A DNA stretch of 64,000 nt from Rugosimonospora africana (lineage in GTDB: Bacteria > Actinomycetota > Actinomycetes > Mycobacteriales > Micromonosporaceae), in assembly GCF_016862975.1 (NCBI RefSeq), contig NZ_BONZ01000025.1, positions 1-64,000 of the forward strand, in the 5' to 3' direction. The notes beneath the pieces are model-generated. The model was not told the DNA's origin, did no database searches, and saw only the letters and a list, made by a program, of their open reading frames with translations. The position numbers and the translations under genes are program-made. Positions 16,100-24,326 of this stretch are shown in pieces (the first letter of the stretch is position 1; each line of letters opens with the position of its first letter).

Positions 16100-17038
16100 A
16101 TGACCAGGGCGGAGACGGTCGCCCAGTTTCTGCGCGGTGAACAGGCCCGCCTGGTCGGCGAGTTCGAGCGCATCGACGGCGGCGGCGTGTTCCGGCAGGC
16201 GCCGTGGAGCCGCAGCGAGTTGGGCACCGGCACCGCCCGCATCCTGGAGCACGGAAAAGTGTTCGAGCGGGCCGGGGTGAACGTGTCGCTCGTCCACGGT
16301 GCCCGGGTGCCGGCGAGCATCGTCGAGACCCAGCCGTCCCTGGCCGGCAGGCCGTTCGTGGCGACCGGCATCTCGATCGTGCTGCACGCGGCGAACCCGT
16401 ACACCCCGTCGTTCCACGCCAACTTCCGGTACTTCGAGGTTGGCGAGAGCACCGAGGACGAGCCGGACACCTGGTGGTTCGGCGGCGGTGCCGACATGAC
16501 CCCGTCGTACGGGTTCGCCGAGGACGCCACCCACTTCCACGTCACCCTCAAGGACTGCTGCGACCGGTACGACCCGCGGTGGTACCCGGCCTGGAAACGC
16601 GCCTGCGACGAGTACTTCTATCTGCCGCACCGGGGCGAGATGCGCGGCGTGGGCGGCATCTTCTTCGACCGGCTGTCCGACGCCGACTCGGTCACCTGGC
16701 AACGGTGCTTCGACTTCGTCCGGGACGGGTGCGCGACCCTCATCGCCGCGATCGAACCGATCGTCGCCCGGCGCAGCGACACCCCCTTCGGCGACCGCGA
16801 GCGGCAGTGGCAGCTGCTGCGCCGGGGCCGGTACGTCGAGTTCAACCTGGTATACGACCGGGGCACCCGGTTCGGGTTGCAGACCAGGGGCAACATCGAG
16901 GCGATCCTCATGTCCCTGCCGGCGACCGCGAGCTGGGGGTTCGACGTGCGCCCGGAGCCGGACAGCCCCGAGGGGCAGATCGGCCGCTTCCTTCAGCCGA
17001 CGGATTGGGCGGCCGGGGTCGGGCGGTCGCAGGACTGA
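16100..17038 (+). CDS. hemF: Oxygen-dependent coproporphyrinogen III oxidase
   Basis: 312 residues from the ATG at 16100, preceded by GGGGAGG at 9-nt spacing; the upstream in-frame extension is repeat-derived. Family hallmarks in order: SLVHGARVPASI, HAANPYTPSFHANFRYFEV, the glycine-rich WWFGGGADMTPSYGF, HFHVTLKDCCDRY, EMRGVGGIFFDRL, and RGRYVEFNLVYDRGTRFGL near the end. It decarboxylates coproporphyrinogen III to protoporphyrinogen IX with O2 in the cytosol. Most actinobacteria instead use the coproporphyrin-dependent route, so the gene is unexpected. A free-standing AICAR transformylase follows after ~120 nt. Confidence 0.94.
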   Translation: MTRAETVAQFLRGEQARLVGEFERIDGGGVFRQAPWSRSELGTGTARILEHGKVFERAGVNVSLVHGARVPASIVETQPSLAGRPFVATGISIVLHAANPYTPSFHANFRYFEVGESTEDEPDTWWFGGGADMTPSYGFAEDATHFHVTLKDCCDRYDPRWYPAWKRACDEYFYLPHRGEMRGVGGIFFDRLSDADSVTWQRCFDFVRDGCATLIAAIEPIVARRSDTPFGDRERQWQLLRRGRYVEFNLVYDRGTRFGLQTRGNIEAILMSLPATASWGFDVRPEPDSPEGQIGRFLQPTDWAAGVGRSQD

Positions 17039-17156
17039 TACGCTGCCGGCGGCCGCGACTGGCGAGGGTGGACCACCACCGGGAAGCGGCCGTGACGTCG
17101 ACGCCGACCGCCTGGGCACCCGCGACGCGCAGAACACCGCGCCGGAGGCTGCCAGC

Positions 17157-18359
17157 ATGCGACTGCGTTACGGGATGAACCCGCACCAGCGACCCGCGAC
17201 CGTGGAGCCCGTCGACGCCGGCCGGGCACCGCTGCGCGTGCTCAACGGCGAACCCTCGTACATCAACCTGCTGGACGCGATCGGGGCGTGGCAGCTGGTT
17301 CGCGAGGCGTCCATCGCGCTCGGGCGCCCGGTCGCCGCCTCGTTCAAGCACCTGTCGCCGGCCGGTGCGGCGGTCGCCGGGTCCGTCGACGCGGTGATGA
17401 CCGACGCCTTCGGCCTCGACGGCCCGCCGGCCAGCGCCGTGACCACCGCGTACGTCAGGGCCAGGGACACCGACCCGAAGAGCTCGTACGGGGACTTCGT
17501 CGCGGTGTCCGAATCGGTCGACGCGGAACTCGCCGGACTGCTCCGCCGGGTGGTGTCCGACGGCATCGTGGCGCCCGGTTACCAGCCCGGCACGGTCGCC
17601 GCCCTGTCCGCCAAGAAGGGCGGCGGATTCCTGGTACTGGAGGCCGATCCCGGGTACCGGCCACCGGCCCGGCAGGTACGGGAGGAGTACGGGCTCCGGT
17701 TCACCACGCCGTACGACGACCGGGTCCCGAGCCGAGGCGACCTCGCCGACCCGGTGTGCGGCACGCTGCCCGGCCCGGCGGTCGACGACCTGCTGCTGGG
17801 CCTCATCACGGTTCGCCACACCCAGTCGAACTCGGTCGCGTACGTGCGGGACGGGATGACCCTGGGAGTGGGCGCCGGCCAGCAGTCCCGGGTCGACTGC
17901 ACCCGGCTCGCCGGTGCCAAGGCCGACACCTGGTGGTTGCGGCGCCATCCCGCGGTACGCGCGCTGCCCGTCGACCCGACCGCACGGATCCAGGACCGGA
18001 TCGCCGAGCGGCTCCGGTACCTCGACTGCGGGGCCGGCAGCGAGCGCGGGGCCGGCAGCGAGCGCGGGGCCGGCAGCGAGCGCGGGGCTGGCAGCGAGCG
18101 CGGGGCTGGCAGCGAGCCCGACGGCGTACCGGCGCTGACGGACGGCGAGCGCCGCGACTGGCTGGACCGGCTCGACGGTGTCAGCCTCGCCTCCGACGGC
18201 GCCCTGCCGTTCCGCGACAACGTCGACCACGCCCACCGCCACGGGGTGCGCTACATCGCCGAACCGGGCGGTGCGGCGCGCTCCGCCGACGTCATCGCCG
18301 CCTGCCGGGAGCACGGCATCGCCTTGGCACACACCGGAATCCGGTTGTTCCGGCACTGA
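17157..18359 (+). CDS. Free-standing AICAR transformylase domain (PurH C-terminal half)
   Basis: 400 residues. It opens directly with LRYGMNPHQRP, the start of the PurH transformylase domain; the IMP-cyclohydrolase (MGS-like) half is absent. The catalytic Lys-His pair is present (ASFKHLSPAG), as are KSSYGDFVAVS, PGTVAALSAKKGGGFLVL and VRHTQSNSVAYV. The C-terminus has LASDGALPFRDNVDHAHRHGVRYIAEPGG. It would transfer a formyl group from 10-formyl-THF to AICAR or an analogue. An in-frame 18-bp repeat adds five GAGSER units near residues 292-321. The last codons lie in a second repeat family. Which pathway it serves is unknown. Confidence 0.88.
   Translation: MRLRYGMNPHQRPATVEPVDAGRAPLRVLNGEPSYINLLDAIGAWQLVREASIALGRPVAASFKHLSPAGAAVAGSVDAVMTDAFGLDGPPASAVTTAYVRARDTDPKSSYGDFVAVSESVDAELAGLLRRVVSDGIVAPGYQPGTVAALSAKKGGGFLVLEADPGYRPPARQVREEYGLRFTTPYDDRVPSRGDLADPVCGTLPGPAVDDLLLGLITVRHTQSNSVAYVRDGMTLGVGAGQQSRVDCTRLAGAKADTWWLRRHPAVRALPVDPTARIQDRIAERLRYLDCGAGSERGAGSERGAGSERGAGSERGAGSEPDGVPALTDGERRDWLDRLDGVSLASDGALPFRDNVDHAHRHGVRYIAEPGGAARSADVIAACREHGIALAHTGIRLFRH
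18030..18119. repeat. 18-bp coding tandem repeat, five copies
   Basis: GGGGCCGGCAGCGAGCGC repeats at 18030, 18048, 18066, 18084 and 18102. The last two copies carry a C-to-T change and the final copy ends CCC. It encodes (GAGSER)n within the AICAR transformylase. Confidence 0.95.
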
Positions 18360-18455
18360 GGCTTGTTCGGGCACTGAGCCGCTTGTTCCGGCACTGAGGC
18401 TTGTTCGGAGACCGAGCCGCTTGTTCCGGCACCGAGCCGCTTGTTCGACGCTGAG
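18344..18455. repeat. Degenerate 18-20-bp repeat around CTTGTTCCGGCACTGAG
   Basis: Five to six variants of CTTGTTCCGGCACTGAG(CCG) follow one another, starting inside the final codons of the transformylase gene (the TGA stop is part of the first unit). Intergenic otherwise. Confidence 0.85.
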
Positions 18456-18459
18456 CCCG

Positions 18460-18549
18460 CACCGCGAAGCCACCGTGCACCGCGAAGCCGCCGCGCACCG
18501 CGAAGCCGCCGCGCACCGCGAAGCCGCCGCGCACCGCGAAGCCGCCGCT
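18460..18549. repeat. 18-bp tandem repeat, five copies
   Basis: CACCGCGAAGCCGCCGCG repeats at 18460 (one variant copy), 18478, 18496, 18514 and 18532. It ends 6 bp before the stop codon of the minus-strand endonuclease-fold gene. Confidence 0.95.
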
Positions 18550-18555
18550 CGGCAC

Positions 18556-19593
18556 TCAGCCGGCGTCCGGCTGCCCCGGCAGCGTGAGGACCGCGCAGAC
18601 CGCGCGATGGTCGGTGTCCGGCACCGGGTGCACGGAGACGGTACGCACCCCGATCCTCGCGTCGACCAGCACGTGGTCGAGAGTCGCCACCGGTACCAGA
18701 TCCTCGGGCCAGGTGGGTTTCAGGCCGGTACCGGTGGTCGCCGCCGCGTCGCGGTACCCCGAGGCGAGCAGGCGCCGCAGACCGGGATGGTCCAGGGTGG
18801 CGTTGAAGTCGCCCATCAGCAGCCTCGCGGTACCCCGGGTGGTGGCCCGGGGCTCCCCGGCCAGACCCCGCTGCCAGCACCGCTCGTGCGCCCGGGTGTA
18901 GGGGGCACAGGGATGCACCGACCGGACCATCACGGCCGCGGCGCCGGCCGGGTGAACCGTCGCGGTCGCCTCCACGAACCCGCCCGGGTCGACCGGTGTG
19001 GCGCCACCGGTGAGCGGTGTCCGGGCGAAGAGCGCCGAGCCGATCCCCAGCGGTTCCGGATCGGCGACCCGGTAGGGCAGCAGGGCGGCGAGGCCGGCCC
19101 GGTCGAAAGCGTCGCCGGCTTCCGGCGTGTACTCCTGCAACGCCAGCACGTCGATCCGGTTGTCGCGCACCAGGTCGACGATGGTGGTCGCGTCCGCCCC
19201 GCCGACCCGGAGGTTCGCGGTCATCACCCGCAGTACCACGCCGTCGCTTTCCCCGCCGGTGCCCCAGGAACGCGGTACCACCACAAGCGCCAGGACCAGC
19301 ACGGTGGCCGCCGCCGCGGCAGTGGCCCACCGGTCGCGGATCGTCGCGGCGACGCCCAGCCCCACCACCGCCGGCACGACCACCCAGGGCGTGAACGCCA
19401 GCAGCGCGGACCCCGGCCACGGCGGCTCGACACCGCCGGCCCGGACCGCGACCCAGAGACCGCACACCGCGACCAACAACCAGACGACGATCCGGACCGC
19501 GCGGCGCCGGCGGGCCGCCGACGGTCGTGCGTCGCGCGGTCGCACGCTGGGGGGTCGCGCTTCGGGGGGTCGCGCTTCGGAGGGGGAGAGCAC
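18556..19593 (-). CDS. Membrane-anchored endonuclease/exonuclease/phosphatase-fold protein
   Basis: 345 residues from the GTG at 19593. GATACT lies 7 nt upstream, suggesting a leaderless transcript; the longer upstream frame is repeat-like. Three hydrophobic helices occupy residues ~35-110 (IVVWLLVAVCGLWVAV, WVVVPAVVGLGVAA, ATVLVLALVVVP). An EEP catalytic domain follows: RVMTANLRVGG, VLALQEYTPE (metal-binding Glu), LLMGDFNATLDHPGL, and the terminal LDHVLVD and DTDHRAVCA with the catalytic Asp-His. Likely an extracytoplasmic Mg-dependent phosphodiesterase of unknown substrate; this architecture is common in actinobacteria. Confidence 0.87.
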   Translation of the reverse strand: MLSPSEARPPEARPPSVRPRDARPSAARRRRAVRIVVWLLVAVCGLWVAVRAGGVEPPWPGSALLAFTPWVVVPAVVGLGVAATIRDRWATAAAAATVLVLALVVVPRSWGTGGESDGVVLRVMTANLRVGGADATTIVDLVRDNRIDVLALQEYTPEAGDAFDRAGLAALLPYRVADPEPLGIGSALFARTPLTGGATPVDPGGFVEATATVHPAGAAAVMVRSVHPCAPYTRAHERCWQRGLAGEPRATTRGTARLLMGDFNATLDHPGLRRLLASGYRDAAATTGTGLKPTWPEDLVPVATLDHVLVDARIGVRTVSVHPVPDTDHRAVCAVLTLPGQPDAG

Positions 19594-19727
19594 ACGGCAG
19601 AGTATCCGGTCGACGCGCGACCGCGCCGGCCCTCTGCGCCGGGCCCCGTGGCCAGGCCGTTGGGTCAGACCCGGGTCAGACCACTCTGCAAGGCCGTTGG
19701 GTCCGGGCGTTGAGGCAGACCGCCGAG

Positions 19728-20567
19728 TCAGGCCGCGGCGGTCGCCTCCAGGCCGGTCAACGCGAGGCTCCGCGCCCACAGCTGTTCCCGGGCATGTGCG
19801 TCGTATGCCTGCGCATCGGCCCGCACGTCGCGGGTCCGGTCGAAGAACCGTCCCGTGGTACCGGCCAGCGCGGGGTCACTGACCAGCCGGTAGGTCGCGG
19901 CGACACCCTCTTCCAGGGTGTCGATGTGATGCCCGATCTCGGCGAGAACCATCTTGGTGGGCATGAACGTCGCCGGATGCAGGCTGTTGACGGTGACCTC
20001 GGTGGCGGGTACCCGTTCGCTCACCGAGAACCCGGACATGATCTGGGCGAGCTTGCTCTGACCGTACGCACGCATGCCGGTGTAGCCGCGCTCGATCATG
20101 ATGTCGTCGAAGTCGATCGGGTGCTGCCCGATGGACGCCACGTTGACGATCCGGGCCGGAGCACTGCGTCGCAGCAGCGGGAGCAGTTCCGCGGTGAGCA
20201 GGAACCCGGCCAGGTAGTTCACCGCGAACCGCAGTTCGTACTCGTCGAGGCTGGTGCGCCGGGTGCGCCCGTCGGGTTCGCCGCCGCCGATGCCGGCGTT
20301 GCTCACCAGCACGTCGAGGCGGTCGGTGGCCGCGCGTACGTCGGCGGCCAGCCGCCGCACCTGGGCCAGCTCCGCGAGGTCGGCGAGTACGGTACGCGGG
20401 CGCGGTACCCGGTGAGCGTCCCGGATGTCGTCGGCAGTGCTCTCCAACCGGTTCCGGTCGCGACCGTGCAGGATCAGCGTGGCCCCGTCCTCCGCGAGCC
20501 GGTGCGCCAGCGCCCGGCCGAGTCCGTCGGTGGCACCAGTGATGAGGATCGTGCGGTCGTCGGTCAT
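19728..20567 (-). CDS. Short-chain dehydrogenase/reductase
   Basis: 279 residues from the ATG at 20567 (GAAGGA upstream). Cofactor motif TILITGATDGLGRALA, the LVSNAGIGGGE strand (NNAG-type), Ser in IVNVASIGQHP, and an intact active-site YGQSK (YxxxK). The 'classical' SDR set is complete; the HGRDR loop favours NADP(H). The start overlaps the stop of the upstream TetR gene by ATGA, so the two are translationally coupled and this reductase is probably under TetR control. Substrate unknown. Confidence 0.9.
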   Translation of the reverse strand: MTDDRTILITGATDGLGRALAHRLAEDGATLILHGRDRNRLESTADDIRDAHRVPRPRTVLADLAELAQVRRLAADVRAATDRLDVLVSNAGIGGGEPDGRTRRTSLDEYELRFAVNYLAGFLLTAELLPLLRRSAPARIVNVASIGQHPIDFDDIMIERGYTGMRAYGQSKLAQIMSGFSVSERVPATEVTVNSLHPATFMPTKMVLAEIGHHIDTLEEGVAATYRLVSDPALAGTTGRFFDRTRDVRADAQAYDAHAREQLWARSLALTGLEATAAA

Positions 20568-21415
20568 CCGTTCGTCCTTCGAGGAGAGGTGGTTCGGCCG
20601 GCCGCCCTGGTTTGGCGGGTCGGCTTGGTCTTCTGATGGGTCGGCTCGGTCTTCTGTTGGGTTGGCTTGGTCTGGCGGGCGCGCTTTGCGGCCCGTGGCC
20701 CGGGTTCGGCGAGCGTGGTCACGAGTTCGTCGACGAGCGCCCGGTCCAGCGGCTGGTGGGTGGCGAGCACCCGGTACCAGATGACGCCGAACACGATGTC
20801 GGCCACGGTGCCGGGGGACAGCCCCGGCGGCAGGTCGCCGCGGGCCTCGGCACGGTCGAGGATGATGGCGAGGGCGTCGCGCCGGTGCTGGAGGGCTTCG
20901 GTGCGGAACCGGCGACCGAACTCCTCGTCGATCTGTGCGTGAGCCATCAGGGCGCGCTGGATGTCCATGACCCGGCGGTCCCGGCCGAGCGTGAAACTGG
21001 CCGTGAGAAAGCCACGCAGGTCGGCCGCGTAGCTGCCTTCGTCCGGGATGGGTATGTGCATCTCGGCCTTGGTCATCAGCGCGTCGAGCAGCACGTCCGC
21101 CTTGGACGGCCACCACCGGTAGACGGTCTGCTTCCCGGCGCCGGAGCGCGCGGCGATGCCCTCGATCGTCAGCCCGGCGTAGCCGACCTCGGCGAGTAGT
21201 TCGAGCGCCGCGGCGAGGATGGCCAGCCGGCTCGCCTCGCTGCGCTTGCGGCCCGGCCGAGCGGGCGCGGATCCCGGATCGGCGTCCGCGGGGGCCGATC
21301 CACGGCCGGACGTCGCTCCCGGGCCGGGCGCGGGGGACATCTCGCGGGCGGCCCTTGCCGACTGCGCTGCCTTGCCGGCCCCTGCCGGCGGGGATTGGTC
21401 GTCCACGACACCCAT
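20564..21415 (-). CDS. TetR/AcrR-family transcriptional regulator
   Basis: 283 residues from the ATG at 21415. A long disordered Ala/Pro/Gly-rich leader (~60 residues) precedes the HTH: RLAILAAALELLAEVGYAGLTIEGIAARSGAGKQTVYRWWPSKADVL. The ligand domain has FTLGRDRRVMDIQRALMAHAQID. The C-terminus is a tail of Thr-Gln-Lys repeats (KPTQQKTEPTHQKTKPT), unusual for the family and basic enough to add DNA contacts. Divergent from the SDR gene at 21466 with 50 bp between; it probably regulates both sides. Confidence 0.9.
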   Translation of the reverse strand: MGVVDDQSPPAGAGKAAQSARAAREMSPAPGPGATSGRGSAPADADPGSAPARPGRKRSEASRLAILAAALELLAEVGYAGLTIEGIAARSGAGKQTVYRWWPSKADVLLDALMTKAEMHIPIPDEGSYAADLRGFLTASFTLGRDRRVMDIQRALMAHAQIDEEFGRRFRTEALQHRRDALAIILDRAEARGDLPPGLSPGTVADIVFGVIWYRVLATHQPLDRALVDELVTTLAEPGPRAAKRARQTKPTQQKTEPTHQKTKPTRQTRAAGRTTSPRRTNG

Positions 21416-21465
21416 GCTAGCGTAAAAACGAGACGAGACGTAACGGTTCGAAATAGGAGACTCGC

Positions 21466-22185
21466 ATGACACAGCACACCGCACTCGTCGTCGGGGGAAC
21501 GTCCGGGATCGGCCTGGCCACCGCCCGGCGGCTGCGCGCCCTCGGCGCCGACGTCCACGTCGTCGGCCGGGACGAGCGGCGGCTTGACGAGGTGGCAGCG
21601 AGCGACCCCGGCCTGGTCGGGCACCGGGCCGACGGTGGCGAGCGGGCCGAGATCGGCGCAGTGATCGAGGCGATCGGCCGGATCGACTGGCTGGTGGTCA
21701 CGTTGGCCGGAAGCGAGGGCTCGGGGCCGTTCGCCAGCCTGGACCTCGGCATGCTCCGCAGGGCCTTCGACGCGAAGTTCTGGGGGCACGCCACCACCAT
21801 TCAGGCGGCGCTGCCGCACCTCGCGGAGACCGGCTCGATCACGCTGCTCGGGGCGATCACGGCACGCGCCGGCATTCCGGGTACCGCCGGAATCGCCGCG
21901 GTCAACGGCGCCGTCGAGGCGATGGTCAAGCCGCTCGCGGTGGAACTCGCGCCGATCCGGGTCAACGCGGTCGCGCCCGGTGGAGTCGACACGCCCTGGT
22001 GGAGTGCGATTCCCGAACCGGCCCGACGTGAGTACTTCACTCAGGCGGCACGGGCGCTGCCGGTCGGCCGAATCGCCACCGCGGACGACATCGCGGAGGT
22101 CACCGTGATGGCGGCGACCAACCCCAACCTCACGGGCACCATCATCGAGACCGACGGCGGCGCCCGTCTCGTATCGATGGGCTGA
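21466..22185 (+). CDS. SDR-fold protein lacking the classical catalytic Tyr-Lys
   Basis: 239 residues, ATG with AGGAG upstream. The Rossmann motif TALVVGGTSGIGLATARRL is present, as is VNAVAPGGVDTPWW. At the active site, where YxxxK is expected, the sequence reads GIAAVNGAVEAMVKP, so both Tyr and Lys are replaced. The Ser strand reads ITLLGAITARAG. Many actinobacterial homologues share this form, so it is probably a real subgroup. It may bind NAD(P) without classical reduction. Divergent from its likely TetR regulator. Confidence 0.85.
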   Translation: MTQHTALVVGGTSGIGLATARRLRALGADVHVVGRDERRLDEVAASDPGLVGHRADGGERAEIGAVIEAIGRIDWLVVTLAGSEGSGPFASLDLGMLRRAFDAKFWGHATTIQAALPHLAETGSITLLGAITARAGIPGTAGIAAVNGAVEAMVKPLAVELAPIRVNAVAPGGVDTPWWSAIPEPARREYFTQAARALPVGRIATADDIAEVTVMAATNPNLTGTIIETDGGARLVSMG

Positions 22186-22545
22186 AAGAGCACGCCGGTG
22201 CGGCGACGATGCTCACTCGTTGCGGGTCGGGTCTTTACGCTCGGGCATCAATGGGTTGCGCAGTTTTTGTGACATCCGATTTCGGTCGGCTGTTCCGTCG
22301 TGCCGTGATGCCGGTCGCGAAGATGCCCATCGCGAAGATGCCCGCGCTGAAGAGGCCGCCCCACAGATGAGTGCGGCGGTGATGACTGCGGCGGTGGCGA
22401 CTGCGGCGGGCATTCGGTCGAGGCCGGCGTAACCGTTTCGATCGGTGCGGTTACGCCGGCCGACACTGCGCTGGCGGATATCGCGGCGGTGCCGATATCC
22501 GGTTGCCCAGGCGCGGAAAGCCGCCGCGACGCGGTGCCGGACGGA
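22186..22545. other. 360-bp gap with lsr2 terminator; no convincing gene
   Basis: A short minus-strand frame (22413-22213, 66 codons, hydrophobic start MPAAVATAAVITAALI) has no ribosome site and mixed codon use, so it is not called. Direct repeats of CGCGAAGATGCCC occur near 22316-22345, and of GACTGCGGCGG near 22384-22408. Confidence 0.5.
22422..22461 (-). terminator. Perfect 14-bp hairpin downstream of lsr2
   Basis: GGCCGGCGTAACCG (22422-22435) pairs exactly with CGGTTACGCCGGCC (22448-22461), with a 12-nt loop. It lies 85 nt past the lsr2 stop on the minus strand and probably ends that transcript. Confidence 0.7.
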
Positions 22546-22893
22546 TCAGCGTCCGGCCTCGGCCTCGTACTGTTCCGCAATGTGCCGGGGGATGCGGCCA
22601 CGGCCGCTCAGCTGGATGTTGCGCCGCTTCGCCCAGTCGCGGATCGCCTGATTCTGAGCGCGGTCACTCTGATTCGTCGCCGCGGCCCGCGGCCGTCGGG
22701 TGGTCGTGATACCGCCCCGACCCAGGCGCCGGGCACCGAGCACAAACTTGGCGAGCGAGGCGCGCAGCTGCTCGGCATGCTTGGCGTTGACATCAATTTC
22801 GTAGTTGGTGCCGTCGAGACCGAATTTCAGGGTTTCGTCGGCTTCGCTGCCGTCGATGTCGTCGAGGAGCTTGACTTCGAGCTTCCGGGCCAT
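22546..22893 (-). CDS. lsr2: Lsr2 nucleoid-associated protein
   Basis: 115 residues, ATG with CGGAGAT at suitable spacing. The N-terminal dimerisation domain reads KLEVKLLDDIDGSEADETLKFGLDG and NYEIDVNAKHAEQLRASLAKFV. A basic linker leads to the C-terminal DNA-binding domain with IRDWAKRRNIQLSGRGRIPRHI; the RGR is the AT-hook-like motif that enters the minor groove of AT-rich DNA. Lsr2 is the actinobacterial H-NS analogue and silences acquired genes. The gene is monocistronic. Actinomycetes may carry several paralogues, so this need not be the only copy. Confidence 0.95.
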   Translation of the reverse strand: MARKLEVKLLDDIDGSEADETLKFGLDGTNYEIDVNAKHAEQLRASLAKFVLGARRLGRGGITTTRRPRAAATNQSDRAQNQAIRDWAKRRNIQLSGRGRIPRHIAEQYEAEAGR

Positions 22894-23112
22894 GTCGCTA
22901 TCTCCGAGGTCTGAAACGGTGTACCAGCGGCCCTATGTTACGGGTTAGTCAATTGCCGTGGTGGAGTGTCCGGGCGTTTTCGGCTGCCGTTTATCCCATC
23001 GGGGTGGTGTCCGTGCGAGCGGATTCCGCCAGCCGGGAGATCGGCGACGCTGACCGTGGTAAGACGAGGTAGTAAGAGAGCGGCGGTAAGAGGGCGGTGG
23101 TAAGGCGTCGGT

Positions 23113-23144
23113 GATAATCGGGGAGTACCGGAGTTCCCATTATC
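23113..23144 (-). terminator. Hairpin overlapping the MBL-hydrolase stop codon
   Basis: On the minus strand GATAATGGG pairs with CCC-cg-ATTATC. The stop TAA of the hydrolase gene lies in the left arm. A degenerate GGTAAGA-type repeat occupies 23058-23105 next to it. Confidence 0.5.
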
Positions 23145-24183
23145 GGGACAACGCCCACCGGTCCGGCATCGTGCCGCTGCGGATCAGCGCGCGGCGGTGT
23201 TCCAGCAATACCAGGTGCGCCAGTGTCTCGCCGACCGCCGAGCGGCGGATGAAGCCCCGCAGTTGTGACCAGTCGCGCGACCAGGTCATGCCGGCCGCCA
23301 GTTGCCAGGTGGTCTGCCCGGGCCGGTCGGCCACCAGTGCGGTCAGCTGCGCCAGCCGCTTGTCGTGGTGGGCGCGGAGGTCGTCGACGCGATCGGGCAG
23401 CCCACGGAAGCGGTACTCGTGTGCCGGCAACACCTCGTCGACGGGCAGCTCACCGACCGCGGCGAGGGAACGCAGAAACGCCCCGAGCGGATTGGGCGCC
23501 GCCGTGGCGTGCACCGAGATGTTGGGACTGATCCGGGGCAGCACATGGTCGCCGGAGAACAGCAGCGACCGGGTCGGCTCGTAGAAGCACAGGTGGCCGG
23601 CGGTGTGCCCGGGCGTCCACACCGCGCGTAGGTCCCAGGTCGGCAGGTCCGCCTTGTCGCCGTCGGCCAACAGCCGGTCGGGTTCGGGCATCCCGAGCAG
23701 CGACGCGTACCGCTCAGGAGTGCTCAGCAACTCCGGTACCTCGGCCTCCGGCGCACCGCACCGGCGCAGCCAGCGCAGCAGGTTCGCGGCCATGCCGTCG
23801 GCCGAGCCGATCCGGCGGGGGAGACTGGCCGCCTCCTGCACGTGCATGCCGATCCACGCGCCGGACGCCTCCCGCACCCGGGCGCCGAGGCCGTAGTGGT
23901 CCGGGTGCACGTGCGTCACCAGGACCGCCCGGACGTCGGTGATGGCGTGGCCGGTCTCGACGATCCCGGCGAGCAGCGCCTGCCACGCCTCGTCGTTGTC
24001 CCAGCCAGCGTCGATGATGGCCACGCCGGACGGCAGCTCCAGCAGGTAGACCAGGACGTACCGCAGCGGAGTGTCGGGCAGCGGCACCGGTATCGACCAC
24101 AGCCCGGGGGACAGCCGCTCGACCGGGGGCATGACCCGGTCGCGCCATGCGCGCACCTGCCGGACGCCCGTGATTTCGATCAT
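23140..24183 (-). CDS. Metallo-beta-lactamase-fold hydrolase
   Basis: 347 residues, ATG start. The metal-binding motif is THVHPDHYG (HxHxDH). GVAIIDAGWD precedes it, and WTPGHTAGHLCFYEPTRSLLFSGDHVLP carries the later His and Asp ligands. EVLPAHEYRFRGLP gives the last His. The C-terminal winged-helix-like part (~residues 290-340) resembles LACTB2-type or glyoxalase II-related MBL hydrolases. A Zn-dependent thioester or ester hydrolase is likely; substrate unknown. Divergent from the FAD/Fe-S dehydrogenase. Confidence 0.88.
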   Translation of the reverse strand: MIEITGVRQVRAWRDRVMPPVERLSPGLWSIPVPLPDTPLRYVLVYLLELPSGVAIIDAGWDNDEAWQALLAGIVETGHAITDVRAVLVTHVHPDHYGLGARVREASGAWIGMHVQEAASLPRRIGSADGMAANLLRWLRRCGAPEAEVPELLSTPERYASLLGMPEPDRLLADGDKADLPTWDLRAVWTPGHTAGHLCFYEPTRSLLFSGDHVLPRISPNISVHATAAPNPLGAFLRSLAAVGELPVDEVLPAHEYRFRGLPDRVDDLRAHHDKRLAQLTALVADRPGQTTWQLAAGMTWSRDWSQLRGFIRRSAVGETLAHLVLLEHRRALIRSGTMPDRWALSR

Positions 24184-24326
24184 CGGTCCTCCTCGCCCGT
24201 GCCCCGCTCCGGCCCAGCTTCCCCGCAGCCGGCGGGCCGCGCCATGGCGTGGATCACCCTCGGCCCGTTACCTGGGGGCTGGGAGGACAATGGCGGGAAC
24301 CGACTCGCCGACCGAGGGGGACCACG

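Noticed and set aside
18344-18549. CRISPR array
   Set aside because: The units are contiguous tandem repeats of 18-20 bp without unique spacers, and no cas gene is present.
22213-22413. Short minus-strand frame with hydrophobic start (MPAAVATAAVITAALI)
   Set aside because: No ribosome site, mixed third-position bias, and a terminator hairpin directly upstream. Listed only as content of the gap.
22935-22952. lsr2 promoter (AGTCAA/TAACAT-like elements)
   Set aside because: The possible -35 and -10 elements do not have compatible spacing, so no promoter was called.
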